A stretch of 23,228 nt of DNA from Myxococcales bacterium UBA5297. Its GTDB lineage: Bacteria; Myxococcota; Myxococcia; Myxococcales; UBA5297. How positions within the stretch are numbered: the first letter of the stretch is position 1; each line of letters opens with the position of its first letter. The notes under the pieces were generated by a model. That model was not told the origin of the DNA. It saw only the letters and a list, made by a program, of their open reading frames with translations, and made no database searches. This document shows positions 9,578 through 17,193 of the stretch, piece after piece. A program made the translations under genes and the position numbers. Where the stretch lies: assembly GCA_002408385.1 (NCBI GenBank), contig DHSB01000113.1, positions 21,611-44,838 of the forward strand, given 5' to 3'.

Positions 9578-9787
9578 ATGAGGATGAAGAAACGTCACGA
9601 ATTCCTCGAGCGCCGCATCGAGAAGACCCCAGTGACTCCGTGGGTCGTCGCCGCGGCGCTGAGCATCCCGCTGTCACTGACGCTGTTTGCGCGCGGCAAG
9701 AAGCTGGGCGGCCTCCTCGTCGGCCTGTGGACGCCGACGCTGCTCAACGCGTCGATCTACAACCGGCTCCTGAAGACCGGGGCCTGA
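9578..9787 (+). CDS. Small probable membrane protein
   Basis: 69 residues from the ATG at 9578 (MRMKKRHEFL). In-frame ATGs at 9569 and 9584 and a GTG at 9548 are alternatives. The 9578 start sits 9 bases after the Shine-Dalgarno GGGAGGGGAG (9559-9568). A basic N-terminus is followed by two hydrophobic stretches, PWVVAAALSIPLSLTLFA and LGGLLVGLWTPTLL, separated by RGKK, suggesting a two-helix hairpin in the inner membrane. No family is recognised. It is divergent from the nitrilase pair and followed by a strong hairpin. GC-rich third positions support coding. Confidence 0.65.
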   Translation: MRMKKRHEFLERRIEKTPVTPWVVAAALSIPLSLTLFARGKKLGGLLVGLWTPTLLNASIYNRLLKTGA

Positions 9788-9800
9788 TCCGAACGGCTCG

Positions 9801-9836
9801 CGCGAGGCTGCGCCTGTAATGGGGCGCGGCCTCGCG
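9801..9836 (+). terminator. Long-stem hairpin, probable terminator
   Basis: CGCGAGGCTGCGCC (9801-9814) pairs with GGCGCGGCCTCGCG (9823-9836) over 14 bp with a single T-G wobble, loop TGTAATGG. It begins 14 bases after the small membrane protein stop. Only a weak TTGCTGT run follows, so termination strength is uncertain. Confidence 0.6.
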
Positions 9837-10254
9837 TTGCTGTCACTCTTGGCGCCTCGCGTTTGCAGCCTGTCGCGCCCGGCGTTACCCGGCCCTCTCG
9901 GCCCACGACCCTCCGTTGACGCCCTCGCCCGCGTCTTTCTGAACGCTCCGCGAATCAAGTTGGAATCGCCGCGCCGCTCCCCCGCATCCCAGACGATCGT
10001 GACTACGGCGCGGCGGCGAGGTCTGCCTTGGTCGTGCCTGCGCCGCGCGGTCTCACGCCGCCGCTCGCCGCTGATGCCCGAGCCGCCGTGCCGCGCGCGC
10101 CCGAGGCCGGAATTGAGGTATGGGCCGACGGCGCGGAGGCGAGAGCGGGCGAACCGACACGGCTCGAGGCCGCCCGCTGGCGAGGCGGTCCGGCACGAAC
10201 GAATGGCGTGCCGGCCCTTCGGTTGCAGCCGCTGCCCGGAGCGACGAGGTTCCG

Positions 10255-10263
10255 TGCTAGCTT
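10255..10263 (+). promoter_or_regulatory. Possible extended -10 promoter element for asd
   Basis: TGCTAGCTT fits an extended -10 (TGn plus TAnnnT), about 45 bases before the asd ATG. No convincing -35 lies 17 bases upstream. A similar TAGCTT hexamer precedes the gene at 20093. Confidence 0.35.
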
Positions 10264-10308
10264 CCGCCCGCATTTTTCGCCAGGGCGTAAATCCCCGGAG
10301 GTCCAGAC

Positions 10309-11340
10309 ATGGCGCACGGTTACAAGGTGGCGATCCTCGGCGCGACCGGAACGGTCGGCCGCGAGCTCATCAACCTCCTCGAGGAGCGCGACTTCCCCAT
10401 CGAGAGCCTGACGCTGCTCGCGAGCCCGAAGAGCGAAGGGATGAAGCTCGAGTTTCGCGGCGAGGAGCTCACCGTGCGCGCGGTCGCTCCCGAGCACTTC
10501 GAGGGCGTCCAGCTCGCCCTCCTTTCGGCCGGCGCCGCCGCGAGCCTCCAGTGGGCGCCGGTCGCCGCCGCGAAGGGCGCCATCGTCATCGACAACTCCA
10601 GCGCCTTCCGCATGGAGGACGACGTCCCGCTCATCGTCCCCGAGGTGAACCCCAAGGCGGTCTCGATGGCGAAGAACCGCGGCGTCATCGCCAACCCCAA
10701 CTGCTCGACCATCCAGATGGTCGTCGTGCTCAAGCCGCTGCACGACGCCGCGAAGCTCCGGCGCGTCGTCGTCTCGACCTACCAGTCGGTCTCGGGCAAG
10801 GGCCAGAAGGGCATCGAGGAGCTCGAGAAGCAGGTCTCCGACCTGATGAACGCCCGCGAGACGGAAGCCAAGGCCTTCCCGCACCGCATCGCCTTCAACG
10901 TGCTGCCGCACATCGATGCCTTCCTCGACAACGGCTACACGAAGGAAGAGATGAAGATGGTGGACGAGACCCGGAAGATCCTGGGCGACCCGTCCCTCGC
11001 GGTGTCCGCCACCTGCGTGCGCGTGCCGGTCTTCCTGGGCCACTCGGAGGCGATCAACGCGACCTTCGAGAAGAAGCTGACCGCGCAGCAGGCGCGCGAG
11101 CTGCTCAAGGAGGCGCCCGGGGTCAAGGTGCTCGACGACCCGGCGACCAACGTCTACCCGATGCCGATGCTCGCGGTCGGCGACGACGCGACGCACGTCG
11201 GGCGCATCCGCGAGGACCTCAGCCAGCCGAACGGGCTCGAGCTGTTCGTCTGCGCCGACAACCTGCGCAAGGGCGCGGCCGCCAACGCGGTGCAGATCGC
11301 CGAGCTGCTCGTCGAAAAGCGACTCGTCCAGAGGTCTTGA
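10309..11340 (+). CDS. asd: Aspartate-semialdehyde dehydrogenase
   Basis: 343 residues, full length. It reduces aspartyl-4-phosphate to aspartate semialdehyde with NADPH in the lysine/diaminopimelate, threonine and methionine pathway. The Rossmann glycine loop is GATGTVG (11-17). The nucleophile is Cys132 in NPNCSTIQ, the general base is His245 in LGHSEA, and the substrate-binding region includes CVRVP (236-240) and SVSGKGQKGIEEL (160-172). The start at 10309 has GGAGG 7 bases upstream. It appears monocistronic: a long repeat-filled gap follows, and no lysC or dapA is visible nearby. Confidence 0.97.
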   Translation: MAHGYKVAILGATGTVGRELINLLEERDFPIESLTLLASPKSEGMKLEFRGEELTVRAVAPEHFEGVQLALLSAGAAASLQWAPVAAAKGAIVIDNSSAFRMEDDVPLIVPEVNPKAVSMAKNRGVIANPNCSTIQMVVVLKPLHDAAKLRRVVVSTYQSVSGKGQKGIEELEKQVSDLMNARETEAKAFPHRIAFNVLPHIDAFLDNGYTKEEMKMVDETRKILGDPSLAVSATCVRVPVFLGHSEAINATFEKKLTAQQARELLKEAPGVKVLDDPATNVYPMPMLAVGDDATHVGRIREDLSQPNGLELFVCADNLRKGAAANAVQIAELLVEKRLVQRS

Positions 11341-11382
11341 AGCACGATGGTCGCAACAGTCTGAGTCGGGTTTCCCGGTCGA

Positions 11383-11670
11383 GACCGCTCGCTTTGATCC
11401 CCTCCGGAGGGCCGGCCTTTCTGGCGGCCGACGGGACCCCCTAATCACCCGCATCTCCCCGACTCCTCGACGGGCGCATTGCCATGCGCCCTACCAACCT
11501 GCGACCGCTCGTTTTGATCCCCTCCGCAGGGCCGGCCTTTGTGTCGGCCGCCGGGACCCTCTAATCGCCCGCATCTACCCGACTCCTCGACGGGCGCATT
11601 GCCATGCGCCTCTACCAACCTTCGACCGCTCGTTTAGATCCCTTCCGGAGGGCCGGGCGTCCCTCGCAAG
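11383..11670 (+). repeat. Tandem array of family-1 units
   Basis: Unit 1 runs 11383-11502 (120 bp), unit 2 11503-11623 (121 bp), and a third is truncated at about 11670. Units 1 and 2 differ at about ten positions by eye. Each full unit holds GGGCGCATTGCCATGCG (hairpin 2; 11472-11491 and 11592-11611) and a GGGCCGGCC...CGGCC block (hairpin 1). The dispersed copies A, D and E share the order of these blocks. There are no unique spacers, so it is not a CRISPR array. Confidence 0.85.
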
Positions 11671-11868
11671 CCCTTACGATCACTCGACTTCACTCGCGCG
11701 CGCCCAGCCGGGCGGGCGTCTGGCTCATGGAGGGCCGGTCTGGGGCGGAAAACCGCTGACAAAATGACAGACGCATCATCGCCATGCTGCCAATCTGGCC
11801 CGCACCAACCCTTTTTGCCTTGCGCCCAAACCCCTGCTATTCAACGGCTTCCGGCTGATCGAGGTCGT

Positions 11869-11884
11869 TGGCGCGGGGTTTGCG
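11869..11884 (+). promoter_or_regulatory. Candidate sigma-54 (-24/-12) promoter
   Basis: TGGCGCGGGGTTTGCG matches the RpoN consensus TGGCACGNNNNTTGCW except at two positions. The invariant GG and GC are exactly 10 bases apart. The predicted transcript would start near 11895, ahead of the GAGG Shine-Dalgarno (11906-11909) and the ATG at 11919. A TGACA-AAA-TGACA direct repeat about 100 bases upstream is a possible activator site (weak inference). Confidence 0.55.
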
Positions 11885-11918
11885 TATGACCGACGCCTAC
11901 GCAACGAGGCGGTGTCTG

Positions 11919-13055
11919 ATGAACATGAGAAGTGGGTTGCTCGCGGCGATTGCCCTGGCGGTGTTGGTCCCGCAAACGGCGTCGGCGCAGACAAGCACGA
12001 TCACCCTCGCCTTCGTCGAGGGCGAGAAGACGGGGTTCAACCAGGCGGACTGCAAGGCGAAGAAGACCAAGTCGGTTCGCTACGAGTGCAACTATCCCGG
12101 CACCGAGTTCATGGTCTTCCTCAGCTCCGGAAGCTGCCCTGACGAGCCGCCCGACGGCGCGGTCATGGTCCGCAACAAGGTGACCGTAGGCGCCGACGGC
12201 GTGGCGGGCGTTGCGGAGATCAAGGCGGAGGACGTCAACGAAGATTGCCCTGACGACACGACCTCGACGATTCGCCTCTGCGCGGTCGCGGGGTTCAAGT
12301 CGACCAACGTCTACGGCGGATCGACTACCTGGCAGGTCTACGACCGGTCCGAGCTGACCCTGACCTACGACAGCGAGCCGCCCTCGGCACCGAAGCTCGC
12401 CGAGACGGTCGGCGGCGAGAACAGCATCCATCTGACCTGGGAGGGCGGCTCGGACGTCGATCAGTGGATCGCCTGCTACGAGAAGATCGGCGAGGCGCCT
12501 TCCGCGGTCGAGGACGCCTGCGGAGCCGGCCGCGAGACCTCGGCACTCGAGGAAGACCCGGGCCGCGACTATCGCGGCGCCTCCGACGGCGGGGGCGAGG
12601 ACGACGCGGGAGTCGAGGAGACCGGGGAGTCCGAGGACGCCGGTGTCGCCGAGGACGCCGGCGAAACTGGAGATGCTGGCGAAACCGCCGACGCGGGCGG
12701 CGAGTCCGGCTCTGGCACCCTCTCGCCCGCCGAGCAGCTCGCCACCTGCGCCCTCCAGTTTCGCTTCGCGGACGGCAGCGCCAGGAAGGGCGCCATCACC
12801 AAGCTGGTCAACAACCAGAAGTACGGGGTCAAGCTCTTCGCCATGGACGCGGCGGGCAACCTGAGCCCGCCGAGCGCCGCGCTGACCGCGACCCCGCAAC
12901 AGGTCTACGACTTCTACGAGCGCTATCGCTGCCAGGGCGGCGCCGAGGAGGGCGGCTTCGGCTGCTCGGCGGGCGCCGGCATGACGCTTCTCCCGCTGGC
13001 AGGGCTGGCCGTCCTGGGGCTGTTGCGCCGCAGGGACACGAGGAGTGCGGAATGA
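11919..13055 (+). CDS. Secreted MYXO-CTERM-anchored protein with FN3-like region (MXAN_2561-like)
   Basis: 378 residues. A signal peptide (1-23, ending ASA) leads into a Cys-containing N-terminal domain. A fibronectin-III-like segment begins EPPSAPKL (153-160), then HLTWEGGSDVDQWIACYEKI (171-190), resuming with GVKLFAMDAAGNLSP (303-317). It is split by an acidic Asp/Ala/Gly/Glu-rich insert (about 222-266, repeated DAGET/DAG). The C-terminus is a MYXO-CTERM-type tail: GFGCSAG with Cys349, hydrophobic 353-369, then RRR (370-372). Such tails are thought to be processed and anchored at the envelope in Myxococcota. I chose the ATG at 11919 with GAGG at 9 bases; an in-frame ATG lies at 11925. It overlaps the next gene by ATGA. 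The MXAN_2561 relationship is from memory. Confidence 0.82.
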   Translation: MNMRSGLLAAIALAVLVPQTASAQTSTITLAFVEGEKTGFNQADCKAKKTKSVRYECNYPGTEFMVFLSSGSCPDEPPDGAVMVRNKVTVGADGVAGVAEIKAEDVNEDCPDDTTSTIRLCAVAGFKSTNVYGGSTTWQVYDRSELTLTYDSEPPSAPKLAETVGGENSIHLTWEGGSDVDQWIACYEKIGEAPSAVEDACGAGRETSALEEDPGRDYRGASDGGGEDDAGVEETGESEDAGVAEDAGETGDAGETADAGGESGSGTLSPAEQLATCALQFRFADGSARKGAITKLVNNQKYGVKLFAMDAAGNLSPPSAALTATPQQVYDFYERYRCQGGAEEGGFGCSAGAGMTLLPLAGLAVLGLLRRRDTRSAE

Positions 13056-13798
13056 AGCGCATGGTCACCCTGGCGCTGGTCCTGCTCGCGCCTTCGCTGG
13101 CGCTCGGGCAGGAGGAGATCCTCCCGAGCCAGGAGTCGCTGCGCGCCGGACCGGTCGGCGCGTCGAGCCGCGACTGGACGCTCGAGTTCAACGGCGGCCG
13201 CTTCCGGCCGCGCATCGACGAGGAGCCCGGCCTCACCGGCTCGCCCTACAACGACATCTTCGGCAAGAAGAGCATGTGGCTGTTCGAGGGCGAGCTCGAC
13301 TACAAGCTCTTCGACCTGCTCGGCCCGTTCTCGCTCGGCCTGGCCGGCGGCTACGGCGTGGTCTGGGGCCGCGGCATCGCCTCCTCGGACGGCCAGCCGG
13401 CGCCGGACACCACCACGTTGAGCACCGTGCCCCTGCGCCTGCTCGCGGTTTACCGCTTCCAGTGGTTCAACGAGGCCTTCGGCATCCCCCTCGTCCCCTT
13501 CGTCAAGGCGGGCTTGGCCCACACCATCTGGTGGATCACCAACGGCACCGGCGGGGTCGCCGGGTTTGGCGAAGGCAAGGCTCTGGGCGGCAAGTGGGGC
13601 TACCAGCTCTCCGGCGGTCTCGCCTTCGAGCTGAACATCCTCGACCGCGAAGCGGCCCGGGACTTCGACCAGCAGTGGGGCGTCAACTCGGTGCTCCTGC
13701 AGGTCCAGTACGCCCGCCTCACCGCCGACAACTTCGGCGGCGCGGGCATCGATCTGTCCGACGACGCCTGGCTCTTCGGCCTCGCCTTCGAGTTCTAG
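13052..13798 (+). CDS. Outer-membrane beta-barrel protein (MXAN_2562-like)
   Basis: 248 residues. The signal peptide is MKRMVTLALVLLAPSLALG (1-19). The mature protein alternates hydrophobic and polar residues, as in WTLEFNGGRFRPRID, FSLGLAGGYGVVWG, VPLRLLAVYRFQW and SVLLQVQYARLTADNF, and ends LFGLAFEF with a terminal Phe, the outer-membrane barrel signature. RPRIDEE and a segment like PYNDIFG are reminiscent of a Myxococcota barrel family. The ATG overlaps the stop of the MYXO-CTERM gene (ATGA), indicating translational coupling and a shared promoter, possibly the sigma-54 site. A joint role in the cell envelope is inferred. The specific function is unknown. Confidence 0.82.
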   Translation: MKRMVTLALVLLAPSLALGQEEILPSQESLRAGPVGASSRDWTLEFNGGRFRPRIDEEPGLTGSPYNDIFGKKSMWLFEGELDYKLFDLLGPFSLGLAGGYGVVWGRGIASSDGQPAPDTTTLSTVPLRLLAVYRFQWFNEAFGIPLVPFVKAGLAHTIWWITNGTGGVAGFGEGKALGGKWGYQLSGGLAFELNILDREAARDFDQQWGVNSVLLQVQYARLTADNFGGAGIDLSDDAWLFGLAFEF

Positions 13799-13885
13799 CG
13801 ACCGTCGAGAGTCGACCCGGAACCCAAGCGATCGATCGCAGGTTGGTAGGGGCGCGATAGGGATGCTCCCGTCGAGGAATCGTAC
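13799..13885 (-). repeat. Family-1 repeat, copy F (inverted, 5'-truncated)
   Basis: Read on the minus strand it gives ATTCCTCGACGGGAGCATCC, then CCCCTACCAACCTGCGA and GGGTCGACTCTCGACGGTCG, matching the order in copies A, D and E. Hairpin 2 is degenerate and hairpin 1 is missing. Its terminal block starts one base past the barrel gene stop codon. Confidence 0.65.
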
Positions 13886-14061
13886 AGCCGGGCTTTCAAT
13901 GTTCCCCGCCACTCCTGCCACGGGCGAGACGGCAACCGAATAAGCCCCCTCACTCGAAGCCCAGGCCCAAGACCTCCAGGGTGGCGGAGCGCGGTACATC
14001 GCACCGACTGGGGCGCCGCCTCGCCACGGCGGGGTGGGCGGCAGTCGCGAGGGGACGGCGT

Positions 14062-16620
14062 ATGAAGTGCGACCGAACGAAGGCAGGGCCGCTCACCGAG
14101 ATTGAAGATCCGCGGGGACGCGCCGCTGAGCTGGAGCACGCCAACGCCGAGCTGACCCGAAGGCTCGAACGCGCCAGGGGCTACTCCGAGGCGCTCCTCG
14201 ATGCCGCCCCTCTGGCCATCACCGTCTGCGACCTCGAAGGAGTCATCGTCGACGCCAACAAGGCCGCGCTCGCCGCCAGCGCGCTCGGCTCGCGCGAGGC
14301 CATCGTCGGGCGCACCCTCTTCAGCCTGGTGCCCGCGAGCGATCGCTCCGTCGCCCGCCAGCTCTTTGCCCAGATGCTCAACTCGTCGTCCGGCTCGGCC
14401 GTCGACTCCGAGCCCGTCGCCGCGTCTCACCTGGCGTCGCGCGTCGGGCTGACCGCGCAGATGCTCTGCGATCGCGCCGGCAAGCCGTTCTCGATGCTGG
14501 TGACCAGCCTCGATGGGGCCGGCAGGAAGGGGCTCGCCGACGCGGAGAAGCTGCGCATCGAGGCGCTTCGCGCGCTCAACTCGCTGGCCATCGATCTGTC
14601 GGCGGTCCCCCTGGGCGCCGACATCTTCGAGGTGGTGACAGAGAAGACGCTCGAGACCTGCGGCGCGACCGCCGTGGCCGCCCTCGCCTACGACGCCACA
14701 CGCCACGAGCTTGCGTTGCGCCACGTCGCGATGGCCAAGAGCGCTCCAAACAAGGGGCGAACGCTGCTCCTCTCCGCGGTCGCGGGTCTGCGGATGCCCG
14801 TCTCGGACGACAAGATCGAGCGGATGCTGCGCTACGTGATCAAGGCCCCCGCGAACCTGGTGGAGCTGACCTTCAACGCCCTGCCCGCGCCCATCGCCGA
14901 GGCCATCGCCGCCGAGCTCGACCTCGGCGAGCTGCGCGGCCTGGCGCTCCACCACCGCGGCGACCTGTTCGGCGCCCTCGGCCTGCTGATGCCGCGGGGC
15001 CGCGGCGTGCTGCCCCCCGAGGCGCTCCACGTGCTCGCCAACATGCTCTCGGTGGCGGTGCGTCGGATGATGGCCGAGGAGGCGCTGCGCGAGTCGAACG
15101 AGCGCTTCTCGCTGTTCATGGAGCACCTTCCGAGCTTCGCCTTCATCGAGGACGCCGACCAGCGGCTCGTCTTCGCCAACTCGAAGCTGGCCCAGGTCCT
15201 CGGCCGCCGGACCGACGAGCTGCTCGGCCGCAGGCCCGAGGAGATATGGCCTCCGGAGGTCGCGGCTCGCGTCTGCCAGGAGGACGCCCAAGTCCTGCTG
15301 CACGGCCGGCCGATAACCGGCGAGGAGATCCGATACGCCGACCGGCTCTACGCGAGCTACAAGTTCCGGCTCGCCCGCGGCGCCCACCCGCCTCTGATCG
15401 GCGGCTTCGCCATCGACATCACCGAGAGCAAGCGAGCCGAGGAGGAGCGCCGCAAGCTGGAGTCGCGGGTGCTGCAGACCCAGAAGATCGAGAGCCTCGG
15501 AGTGCTCGCCGGCGGCATCGCGCACGACTTCAACAACCTGCTCACCGGAATCCTCGGCAACGCGAGCTTGGCGCTCTCCGAGCTCGACGCGGCCTCGCCG
15601 GTGCGCGAGAGCCTGCAGGAGGTGATCGCCTCGGCGCGCTGTGCGGCCGAGCTGACCCGGCAGATGCTCGCCTTCGCGGGCAAGGGCAGCTTGCTGATCG
15701 AGCCGATTGGCCTCGGCGAGGCCATCGCGCAGATGGCCCCGCTGCTGGAGATCTCGGTCTCCAAGAAGTCGGTCATCAAGTACGAGCTCGAGCGCGATCT
15801 GCCGCGGGTCGAAGCCGACCTCTCCCAGCTTCGCCAGCTCCTGATGGGCCTGGTCACCAACGCTTCCGAGGCGATGGGCGACCAGGCGGGCCTCATCACC
15901 CTTTCGACCTCACGCGTCTACTGCCAGCGCGCCTTTCTCGACCAGACCCAGCACGAAGGCGAGCTGCCCGAAGGCACCTACGTCTGCCTGACCGTCAGCG
16001 ACACCGGCCAGGGGATGAGCGAGGAGATCCTGCCGAAGATCTACGAGCCGTTCTTCACGACCAGATTCTCCGGACGCGGCCTGGGGCTCGCGGCCGCGCT
16101 CGGCATCGTGCGCGCCCACCGCGGCGCCATCGACATCGCGAGCCAGCCGGGCCGCGGCACGGTCGTGAAGGTCCTCCTGCCGCCGTGCGGCGGCGCCGCG
16201 AGCGCCCCGGCCCCGCCGCCCACCTCCCTTTGCGCCTGGCGCACCTCGGGGACCGTCCTGGTCGCCGACGACGAGGACTTCGTGCGCCTCTCGGCGGTGC
16301 GCATCCTCAAGCGCGCAGGCTTGGACGCGGTTACCGCCAATGACGGCCTCGAAGCGGTCGACAAAGTGCGCACGATGCAAAGCGGCCTGCGGCTCGTCCT
16401 GCTCGACGCGAGCATGCCAAAGATGGGCGGCGTCGAGGCGCTGCGGGAGATCCGGCGCATCTGCCCCGACCTGCCGGTCGTGCTCTCGAGCGGCTACAGC
16501 GAGCAGGAAGTAACCGAAGACCTCGGCTCCGGACAGATCGCCGGGTTCGTGCAGAAGCCCTTCGGCATCGACGACCTGCTCGCCGTCGTGCGCACGGTGC
16601 TCGACGCGCGCGAGGCTTGA
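14062..16620 (+). CDS. Hybrid sensor histidine kinase (PAS-GAF-PAS-HisKA-HATPase-REC)
   Basis: 852 residues, with no membrane segment, so probably a cytoplasmic sensor. A coiled region (about 15-45) leads to a PAS domain (about 42-150), a GAF-like domain (about 165-335) and a second PAS (about 342-455, FSLFMEHLPSFAFIEDADQ). The phospho-acceptor is His488 in GGIAHDFNNLLTGI. ATP-binding motifs are the N box with Asn600 (LVTNASEAMGD), DTGQGM (647-652), and YEPFFTTRFSGRGLGLAAA (661-679). The receiver domain (about 731-848) has Asp736/737, phospho-acceptor Asp782 (LLDASMPKMGG) and Lys832 (QKPF). The ATG at 14062 has GAGGGG upstream; the frame is open back to 13981. No separate response regulator lies adjacent, so it is an orphan here and its signal is unknown. 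Confidence 0.93.
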   Translation: MKCDRTKAGPLTEIEDPRGRAAELEHANAELTRRLERARGYSEALLDAAPLAITVCDLEGVIVDANKAALAASALGSREAIVGRTLFSLVPASDRSVARQLFAQMLNSSSGSAVDSEPVAASHLASRVGLTAQMLCDRAGKPFSMLVTSLDGAGRKGLADAEKLRIEALRALNSLAIDLSAVPLGADIFEVVTEKTLETCGATAVAALAYDATRHELALRHVAMAKSAPNKGRTLLLSAVAGLRMPVSDDKIERMLRYVIKAPANLVELTFNALPAPIAEAIAAELDLGELRGLALHHRGDLFGALGLLMPRGRGVLPPEALHVLANMLSVAVRRMMAEEALRESNERFSLFMEHLPSFAFIEDADQRLVFANSKLAQVLGRRTDELLGRRPEEIWPPEVAARVCQEDAQVLLHGRPITGEEIRYADRLYASYKFRLARGAHPPLIGGFAIDITESKRAEEERRKLESRVLQTQKIESLGVLAGGIAHDFNNLLTGILGNASLALSELDAASPVRESLQEVIASARCAAELTRQMLAFAGKGSLLIEPIGLGEAIAQMAPLLEISVSKKSVIKYELERDLPRVEADLSQLRQLLMGLVTNASEAMGDQAGLITLSTSRVYCQRAFLDQTQHEGELPEGTYVCLTVSDTGQGMSEEILPKIYEPFFTTRFSGRGLGLAAALGIVRAHRGAIDIASQPGRGTVVKVLLPPCGGAASAPAPPPTSLCAWRTSGTVLVADDEDFVRLSAVRILKRAGLDAVTANDGLEAVDKVRTMQSGLRLVLLDASMPKMGGVEALREIRRICPDLPVVLSSGYSEQEVTEDLGSGQIAGFVQKPFGIDDLLAVVRTVLDAREA

Positions 16621-16624
16621 AGAA

Positions 16625-16720
16625 CCGTCGAGAAACCCTTCTTCGGCTTCTTCCTGCTTGCGCTCACCCTGAGCGTAGCTCCCGAGGCGCAAGCGACGGG
16701 AGCGGAGTCGAAGGGCCCCT
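16625..16720 (+). repeat. Family-2 repeat after the kinase gene
   Basis: CCGTCGAGAAACCCTTCTTCG (16625-16645, 20 of its bases shared in pattern with 5005-5024) starts 4 bases past the kinase stop. GAGCGTAGCTCCCGAGGCGC (16671-16690) follows, then GACGGGAGCGGAGTCGAAGG. A second palindrome-like block, CCCCGCAGGCTCGGCCTGCG, continues at 16731-16750. The box and arm appear in the same order and orientation relative to the upstream gene as at 4908-5024. Confidence 0.65.
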
Positions 16721-16862
16721 TGACTTCGGCCCCGCAGGCTCGGCCTGCGCTCGGGGCGAACGGGCTTGGGCGGACCGAGTCCAAGGAGATGTCCCGACAT
16801 CCATTGAGACCGGAGGAATGGGCGCGCCGAGCCGAAGCCGCGAGGGTTTTCGCGACGCCGCT

Positions 16863-17190
16863 TCAGCCCGCCTTCTTGACTCCGAGGAGCCCCTCGTGTC
16901 CCGCCGGCATGGGACCCCAGCGCCACTCGAGGTAGCGCAGCGCGCGATCCGGCCCGTCCTTGCCACCTTCAGTCCGTACCTCCCGGCTCGAAGCTCTCGC
17001 GGGTGAAGTCGGGGGCGAACAGCGCCGCGCCGCCTGCGACGGTGTGCTCGAACGCGGTCTGCATCGCCGCGCGCACGTCGACCTCGGTGGTCAGGGAGGT
17101 CACCGCGTCGTGGGCGAAGACGCAGTCGAACTGCCTGCCGAGCCGCAAGGCCTCGCGCATCTGACTGCAAGCGGACTGCTTCCCCGACAT
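16863..17190 (-). pseudogene. Decayed class I SAM-dependent methyltransferase fragment
   Basis: The piece 17190-16969 reads MREALRLGRQFDCVFAHDAV, then VDVRAAMQTAFEHTVAGGAA and LFAPDFTRESFEPGGTD before a stop. These resemble motifs II-III and the post-core of class I methyltransferases. In the next frame, 16962-16863, the sequence continues GPDRALRYLEWRWGP and ends GVKKAG, as expected downstream in the same family, so a frameshift near 16970 splits the gene. The N-terminal SAM-binding glycine motif is missing, because the fragment starts 3 bases after the Vat stop codon. It is therefore both truncated and frameshifted. A functional short protein from 16969-17190 is unlikely. Confidence 0.65.
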
Positions 17191-17193
17191 CAG

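Larger units (their letters stand above)
9788..10308. other. Intergenic region upstream of asd
   Basis: This 521-base gap holds a hairpin just after the small membrane protein gene (9801-9836) and an extended -10-like element before asd (10255-10263). Frames open across it, including one at 10028-10411 on the plus strand that overlaps the asd start, lack ribosome-binding sites and recognisable motifs. I see no gene in it. Confidence 0.6.
11341..11918. other. Intergenic region with tandem repeats and sigma-54 promoter
   Basis: This 578-base gap between asd and the MYXO-CTERM gene holds two complete and one partial family-1 unit (11383-11670). A direct repeat TGACA-AAA-TGACA lies at 11757-11769, followed by a sigma-54 type promoter at 11869-11884. 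No coding frame with a ribosome-binding site was seen before 11919. Confidence 0.65.

Noticed and set aside
10028..10411. A plus-strand frame before asd that looks moderately protein-like
   Set aside because: It overlaps the asd start by about 100 bases in another frame and has no ribosome-binding site.
10003..11454. A long minus-strand frame opposite asd
   Set aside because: asd is certain on the plus strand; this frame shows no motifs and no ribosome-binding site.
11383..11670. Possible CRISPR array
   Set aside because: The units are about 120 bp, directly adjacent and without unique spacers, and no cas genes are near.
13795..15525. A long minus-strand frame opposite the histidine kinase
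   Set aside because: The plus strand holds unambiguous PAS and GAF sequence; the minus frame has composition typical of a shadow.
16789..16803. GATGTCCCGACATC palindrome as an operator
   Set aside because: It lies downstream of converging genes and inside the repeat-rich gap, with no promoter nearby; a chance palindrome is as likely.
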